From the NCBI RefSeq assembly GCF_027980145.1, contig NZ_JAMZNK010000014.1:61693-125692 (forward strand): a stretch of DNA of 64,000 nucleotides, written 5' to 3'. Source of the DNA: Flavobacterium azizsancarii. Lineage in GTDB: Bacteria > Bacteroidota > Bacteroidia > Flavobacteriales > Flavobacteriaceae. The notes under the pieces are model-generated. The model ran no database searches. It was not told the origin of the DNA and saw only the letters and a list, made by a program, of their open reading frames with translations. The position numbers were made by a program, and so were the translations under genes. Within the stretch, counting starts at the first letter, position 1. Each line of letters starts with the position of its first letter. Shown here piece by piece: positions 59,965 through 64,000 of the stretch.

Positions 59965-60114
59965 TTACTTTTTTGTAGTCGACGGTTTTTTATCGTCTTT
60001 AGGATTGTGTTGCACTTCTCTTTTTGGAGAGGTTTCCTTTTTGTCTATTTTTTTATCCATCGACTTAGCACCTGATGTTTCAGTGCTGCTGTTTTTTTGG
60101 TCTTTTGCATTCAT
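59965..60114 (-). CDS. 49-residue Lys-rich small protein
   Basis: Reading the minus strand from the ATG at 60114 gives 49 codons and TAA: MNAKDQKNSSTETSGAKSMD, then a Lys-rich remainder containing DKKETSPKREVQ and ending STTKK. It is hydrophilic and disorder-like, with no family recognised. Support: proper ATG and stop, the same strand as and 21 bases before the acidic-protein gene, and two TAnnTTTG boxes 32 and 45 bases upstream. It was found by reading this gap directly because it is very short. Confidence 0.5.
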   Translation of the reverse strand: MNAKDQKNSSTETSGAKSMDKKIDKKETSPKREVQHNPKDDKKPSTTKK

Positions 60115-60513
60115 GATATTTAATTTTTTAATTGTTGTTATACTACAAATCTACTTCACAAACGTAAAAAACATATTACATAAAAATAAAATCTAATTAT
60201 ATAGTTAACAGTATTTTATAATGTAATGTTTAGACTTATTACTATAATTGTTTTGTGATAGAGAGAGTCTGTTTTTTACCTAAATAGAAATTTACTTTTA
60301 ATAAGGTATTATTGTTTAGTTGTTGATTACCAAATATTTAAAAAATGTAAATTTTGTCCATAATCATGTAAATACTTGGTTGTATAGTAAACTAAATTTG
60401 TCTTACTTATTTAGAGCTTGTCCATCTTATAATCGCTTATTAACGACATTAAAGAGAGATTTAAAAAAAGCTGTTTTTAAAATTTATTTAAAAAAAAACA
60501 AACAACTTTTAAC
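60115..60513. promoter_or_regulatory. Divergent control region between small-protein genes and the catalase
   Basis: For the minus genes, TAGATTTG (complement of 60146-60153) and TACGTTTG (complement of 60159-60166) both match the -7 motif, though no TTG is seen at the right distance. For the catalase, TTG at 60323-60325, 22 bases and TAAATTTTG at 60348-60356 is one base longer than consensus. A 65-codon plus-strand frame (60320-60517) overlaps the catalase start and is probably not a gene. No OxyR-like site was identified. Confidence 0.35.
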
Positions 60514-62661
60514 ATGAAAAATTCAAAAAAACCAAGTCAGGATCATGCGGATGAAAAGCAAAGAGATTTAGAATTTAATAAATCAAATGCCGACAATCAA
60601 TTCATGACGACAAATCAGGGAGTAAAAATTAATGACAATAATAATTCCCTTAAAGCTGGCGAAAGAGGACCTTCGCTATTAGAAGATTTTATTTTAAGAG
60701 AGAAAATAACCCATTTTGACCACGAACGCATTCCGGAAAGAATCGTTCATGCGAGAGGTTCTGCGGCTCATGGATATTTTGAATTGTATGAATCTATGGA
60801 AAAATATACTAAAGCAGAATTCCTAAATAATAAAAGTATCAAAACGCCAGTTTTTGTACGTTTTTCTACTGTTGCAGGTTCAAGAGGTTCGACAGATTTA
60901 GCGCGTGATGTACGTGGATTTTCGGTTAAATTTTATACGCAGGAAGGAAACTATGATTTAGTAGGGAATAATATGCCGGTGTTTTTTATTCAGGATGCCA
61001 TGAAATTTCCCGATTTAATACATGCCGTAAAACCGGAACCACATCATGAAATGCCACAAGCAGCATCTGCACACGATACTTTTTGGGATTTTATTTCGCT
61101 AATGCCAGAGTCTATGCACATGATTATGTGGGTGATGAGCGACAGAGCGATCCCGAGAAGTTTAAGAATGATGGAAGGTTTTGGAGTTCATACTTTTAGA
61201 TTTATCAATAAAAACAATGAATCTCATTTTGTGAAATTTCATTGGAAACCTAAATTAGGAACTCATGGTGTAGCTTGGGACGAAGCACAAAAAATATCGG
61301 GTAAAAATTCTGATTTTCACAAGCAGGATTTATGGGAAGCAATCGATGGCGGAAATTTTCCTGAATGGGAATTAGGAGTGCAGATTATCCCGGAAGCTGA
61401 CGAACATAAATTTGAATTTGATCTTTTGGACCCAACCAAATTAATTCCTGAAGAATTAGTTCCGGTACAAATCATTGGTAAAATGGTGCTCAACAAAAAT
61501 CCGGATAATTTCTTTGCAGAGACAGAACAGGTTGCCTTTCATCCCGGACATGTTGTTCCCGGAATCGATTTCTCAAATGATCCGTTATTACAAGGGCGAT
61601 TGTTTTCCTACACAGATACACAATTATCACGATTAGGAAGTCCTAATTTTCATGAAATCCCAATCAACCGTACCGTTGCACCAATGCATAATAATCAGCG
61701 GGACGGTCATATGCGCCAGGAAATTCCAACCGGACGTGTAAGTTATCATCCAAATTCATTAGGAGGCGGGTGTCCGTTTCAGGCAAAAATAGACGAGGGT
61801 GGTTTTAGCAGTTTTAATGAGCGAATCGATGCTCATAAAATCCGCGAAAGAAGCGAAAGTTTCTCTGATCATTTCAGTCAGGCAAAACTTTTTTATAACA
61901 GCCAAACGTCAATTGAACAAAATCATATTGGAGATGCCTTGTCTTTTGAATTAGGCAAAGTAGAAACTATTGCAATTAGAACGCGTATGTTAGGATTGTT
62001 ATCTCAAATTGATAAAAATCTGGCTGCAAAAGTCGGCAAAGCATTAGGATTAAATGTACCGGCAACGCCAGAAAAACCAATTAATCACGGAGTAGGAGCA
62101 GATGATGAGGGAAAACAAGAACCTAAAGAAATAAAACAATCCATTGAGAATTCAGATGCTTTAAGTATGTTGAAAAACCCAACGATATCTAATACAATTG
62201 CCACCAGACAAGTTGCTTTTTTATGTGCCGAAGGTGTAAATGCCAATTCGATAAAAACGATGAAAGCGGCGTTGAAAGAAGCCGGAGCAAAAGCCGTAAT
62301 TATTGCACCGCATCTGGGGACAATCGTTTCAGAAGAAGGTTTAGAAATTCCAGTAGATCAAAGTTATCTTATTGCAGCTTCAGTATTATTTGATGCTGTG
62401 TTTATTCCTGCCGGAAAAGGAATTCTGACTCTTAAAAACAAGAAAGAAGTAGCTGAGTTTATAAAAGATTCTTACCATCACTGCAAGTTTATTGCTGCCG
62501 AGGGTCAGGGAGTTCAGGTACTTCCTCTAAAAGATGATTTGCATAAAGATGCGGGAATTTTAACCAGCGAAAAAACAGGCGATAAGGCTTTGGCAACTTC
62601 TTTTATAAAAGCAATGGGAAGACACCGTTTCTGGGAACGTGAAGCAATTATTAAACAATAA
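60514..62661 (+). CDS. katE: Large-subunit monofunctional catalase (HPII type)
   Basis: A 715-residue clade-2 catalase converting hydrogen peroxide to water and oxygen. The catalase core (about 50-530) has the catalytic His in RIPERIVHARGSAAHGYF (His about 78), the Asn in LVGNNMPVFFIQDA and the heme-ligand Tyr in GRLFSYTDTQLSRLG (about 370). A C-terminal flavodoxin/DJ-1-like domain (about 565-710, QVAFLCAEGVNANSIKTMKA and FIPAGKG) marks the large HPII class. A disordered Lys/Asn-rich N-terminus comes first. There is no signal peptide, so it is cytoplasmic. It is followed closely by DUF6766 and cinA-like genes. Confidence 0.96.
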   Translation: MKNSKKPSQDHADEKQRDLEFNKSNADNQFMTTNQGVKINDNNNSLKAGERGPSLLEDFILREKITHFDHERIPERIVHARGSAAHGYFELYESMEKYTKAEFLNNKSIKTPVFVRFSTVAGSRGSTDLARDVRGFSVKFYTQEGNYDLVGNNMPVFFIQDAMKFPDLIHAVKPEPHHEMPQAASAHDTFWDFISLMPESMHMIMWVMSDRAIPRSLRMMEGFGVHTFRFINKNNESHFVKFHWKPKLGTHGVAWDEAQKISGKNSDFHKQDLWEAIDGGNFPEWELGVQIIPEADEHKFEFDLLDPTKLIPEELVPVQIIGKMVLNKNPDNFFAETEQVAFHPGHVVPGIDFSNDPLLQGRLFSYTDTQLSRLGSPNFHEIPINRTVAPMHNNQRDGHMRQEIPTGRVSYHPNSLGGGCPFQAKIDEGGFSSFNERIDAHKIRERSESFSDHFSQAKLFYNSQTSIEQNHIGDALSFELGKVETIAIRTRMLGLLSQIDKNLAAKVGKALGLNVPATPEKPINHGVGADDEGKQEPKEIKQSIENSDALSMLKNPTISNTIATRQVAFLCAEGVNANSIKTMKAALKEAGAKAVIIAPHLGTIVSEEGLEIPVDQSYLIAASVLFDAVFIPAGKGILTLKNKKEVAEFIKDSYHHCKFIAAEGQGVQVLPLKDDLHKDAGILTSEKTGDKALATSFIKAMGRHRFWEREAIIKQ

Positions 62662-62695
62662 TAAATTTTGAAATGTATTTTCTAATAAGCAAAAA

Positions 62696-63352
62696 ATGAA
62701 AAAATTTATATATCAAAACAGTCTTTCGATTGTGTTTTTGTTACTTTTTATAGGAGCATTTTTAGGTCAGATTTATTTTGGTATCGAAGAATATAATAAA
62801 GAGCTTATAGAAAACGGTGGTCATGCAATTACATTGAGTAATTATCTGACCACCGGACATTTCTTTGAAGCTACTTTTGAGAATTGGGAAAGTGAGTTTT
62901 TGCAAATGGGTTTGTTAGTTTGGCTAACTATTTTTTTAAGGCAAAAGGGATCATCAGAATCTAAAGGTTTTGATGGGGAGGAAGAAGTTGATCGCGAACC
63001 TTCTCCACAGCGAAAAGATGCGCCATGGCCAGTAAAAAAAGGCGGAATTTTGTTATCTCTTTATAAAAATTCGCTCACCATAAGTTTATTCCTGCTGTTT
63101 ATCGTTTCTTTTTTTCTTCATTTTTACGGAAGTTTTAAAGATGAAAATACAATGAATGTTTTAAAAGGAGATCCGCAAGTTTCTTTAGCGGATTATTTAG
63201 GACAATCCCGTTTTTGGTTCGAATCTTTTCAAAACTGGCAAAGCGAGTTTCTGTCAATTTTTGCAATCATTGTGTTATCAATATTTTTACGACAAAAAGG
63301 ATCTTCACAATCCAAACCTGTAGATGCGCCACATAGCGAAACAGGAGAATAA
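62696..63352 (+). CDS. DUF6766 family membrane protein, internally duplicated
   Basis: A 218-residue protein made of two similar halves (about 1-85 and 118-205). Each half has a hydrophobic helix (SLSIVFLLLFIGAFLGQIYF; SLTISLFLLFIVSFFLHFYG), a short soluble part with LS.YL or LADYLG and a FE.W.SEFL motif, and a second helix ending FLRQKGSS.SK. The linker is charged. This matches DUF6766, a family of membrane proteins often near catalase and other stress genes; biochemical function is unknown. It begins 34 bases after katE and 26 bases before the CinA-domain gene, so the three probably form one operon. Confidence 0.8.
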   Translation: MKKFIYQNSLSIVFLLLFIGAFLGQIYFGIEEYNKELIENGGHAITLSNYLTTGHFFEATFENWESEFLQMGLLVWLTIFLRQKGSSESKGFDGEEEVDREPSPQRKDAPWPVKKGGILLSLYKNSLTISLFLLFIVSFFLHFYGSFKDENTMNVLKGDPQVSLADYLGQSRFWFESFQNWQSEFLSIFAIIVLSIFLRQKGSSQSKPVDAPHSETGE

Positions 63353-63378
63353 AATCAAGTAATTTAATATATAATAAT

Positions 63379-63867
63379 ATGGCTTCTGAAAAGGTAATTG
63401 AATGTTGCCAGGCTTTGATAGAAAAAAAACTGACTATAACTTTTGTCGAAAGTGCCTCTGCAGGAAGATTAAGTTATGAGTTTTCGACCGTTATAAATTC
63501 AGGTAAAATTTTAATAGGAGGAATGGTTTGTTATCATCATTCTATGAAAGAAGATTTACTGCTGATTCCGCACGGAACCATTAAAAAACATACTGCAGAA
63601 TCAGCTATGGTTACCAAGTTAATGGCACAGAATTTTCATCGATATGTTCCATCGGAAATATGTGTTGCCTTAACCGGATTAACAACTCCCGGCGGAAGTG
63701 AAACAGCAAGTAAACCTGTAGGTACGATCTTCGTTCATATTATTTTGCCCAATAAAGAAATAGCGAGACGTTTTAACTTTAAAGGGAAACCGGAAAATAT
63801 CGTTGAAAAAGCAATTGATGCTACAGCAGAATTGATTCTGGAAGAGATTCAAAAAATTCCATTATAA
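63379..63867 (+). CDS. CinA C-terminal domain protein (nicotinamide-nucleotide amidase type)
   Basis: A 162-residue cytoplasmic protein equal to the stand-alone CinA C-terminal domain (PncC-type), which deamidates NMN to nicotinate mononucleotide in NAD recycling. Family motifs: TFVESASAGRLSYEF (about 19-33, with the conserved ES.SAG), the GG.VCYH segment, and CVALTGLTTPGGSETASKPVGTIFV (about 95-119), whose GLTTPGG is close to the usual GIAGPGG. The change to LTT in this loop suggests a divergent paralogue, so activity is not certain. Last gene of the proposed katE operon. Confidence 0.85.
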   Translation: MASEKVIECCQALIEKKLTITFVESASAGRLSYEFSTVINSGKILIGGMVCYHHSMKEDLLLIPHGTIKKHTAESAMVTKLMAQNFHRYVPSEICVALTGLTTPGGSETASKPVGTIFVHIILPNKEIARRFNFKGKPENIVEKAIDATAELILEEIQKIPL

Positions 63868-63934
63868 TTAAAAGCCGAAGAGTGTGGTCGAGGGCACTGA
63901 AAAAGTCCTTTTCAGGAATAATTGTTAATTAAAG

Positions 63935-63968
63935 GAGTAGAAGCTAAAAGTTTTCTACTCTTTTTTTT
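63935..63968 (+). terminator. Rho-independent terminator of the katE operon
   Basis: GAGTAGAA / TTCTACTC stem with 10-base loop and T8 tail, 68 bases past the last stop. An extra small hairpin CTGAAAAAG / CTTTTCAG lies between stop and terminator at about 63897-63915. Confidence 0.85.
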
Positions 63969-64000
63969 GTATCTTTTGGGTGTAATCATAAGGCTTTTTA

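Noticed and set aside
60320..60517. 65-codon plus-strand frame ending in the katE start
   Set aside because: No recognisable family, AT-driven Lys/Leu/Asn composition, and it would occupy the katE promoter and leader.
63880..63920. tRNA-like D-arm text (GTGGTCGAGGGC) after the CinA-domain gene
   Set aside because: No acceptor stem, anticodon arm or T-arm can be built; left as an unexplained small structured segment before the terminator.

Overview
The window looks like the chromosome of a Flavobacterium-type Bacteroidota. Base composition is AT-rich. It has two SusC/SusD pairs, a hybrid two-component regulator, FecI/FecR-type regulators, C-terminal type IX secretion (T9SS) sorting domains, TAnnTTTG-type -7 promoter motifs and many short palindromic intergenic repeats. 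I see no rRNA, tRNA, CRISPR array, transposase or phage gene. All functions are read from sequence motifs and family knowledge; no database search was run.

Layout. 1-3218 (+): the end of a carbohydrate locus, a 5'-truncated GH27 alpha-galactosidase and a two-domain GH43 protein. 3291-7435: small household and stress genes (YegP-like, NlpE-like lipoprotein, Hsp20, DUF1349 lipoprotein, LuxR-type regulator, DUF2911). 7543-23278 (-): a polysaccharide utilisation locus (PUL) comprising GH2, a jelly-roll polysaccharide lyase resembling PL20/PL28, a second GH2, GH88, SusD, SusC and a 1363-residue hybrid two-component sensor. 23549-28936 (-): a pectin-lyase-fold protein, mannonate dehydratase, an SDR (mannonate oxidoreductase type), KDPG/KHG aldolase and a YhcH-type protein. 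29497-30522 (+): a divergent LacI-type regulator with no ATG, GTG or TTG start. 30811-33331: a DUF4861 protein, a Nudix hydrolase and a HAD phosphatase. 33889-46432 (+): a membrane Y_Y_Y/LuxR one-component regulator and three large secreted proteins (GH16, GH64, GH18), each with a T9SS tail. 46743-50110: a secreted metallophosphoesterase and a PI-PLC-like phospholipase. 50529-57195 (+): an ECF sigma factor, FecR, SusC with STN domain, and SusD. 57581-63867: stress-flavoured genes ending in a large catalase, a DUF6766 protein and a CinA-domain protein.

How it fits together. The minus-strand PUL and the uronate genes form a coherent proposed route. An outer lyase makes 4,5-unsaturated uronate oligomers, SusCD imports them, GH88 and GH2 trim them, and the UxuA/SDR/aldolase set takes the resulting hexuronate to pyruvate and glyceraldehyde-3-phosphate; UxaC and KDG kinase are not in the window. 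The substrate is probably a non-sulfated glucuronate-rich polymer, since there are no sulfatases or rhamnosidases. The GH16, GH64 and GH18 proteins suggest beta-1,3-glucan and chitin-type substrates, so a fungal or similar cell wall is an attractive unifying target, but this is inference.

The most unusual non-coding feature is the density of short inverted-repeat elements of at least six families in almost every long gene junction, often nested one inside another. The clearest gene-level oddity is the LacI regulator whose reading frame is intact but whose expected start codon reads ATA.
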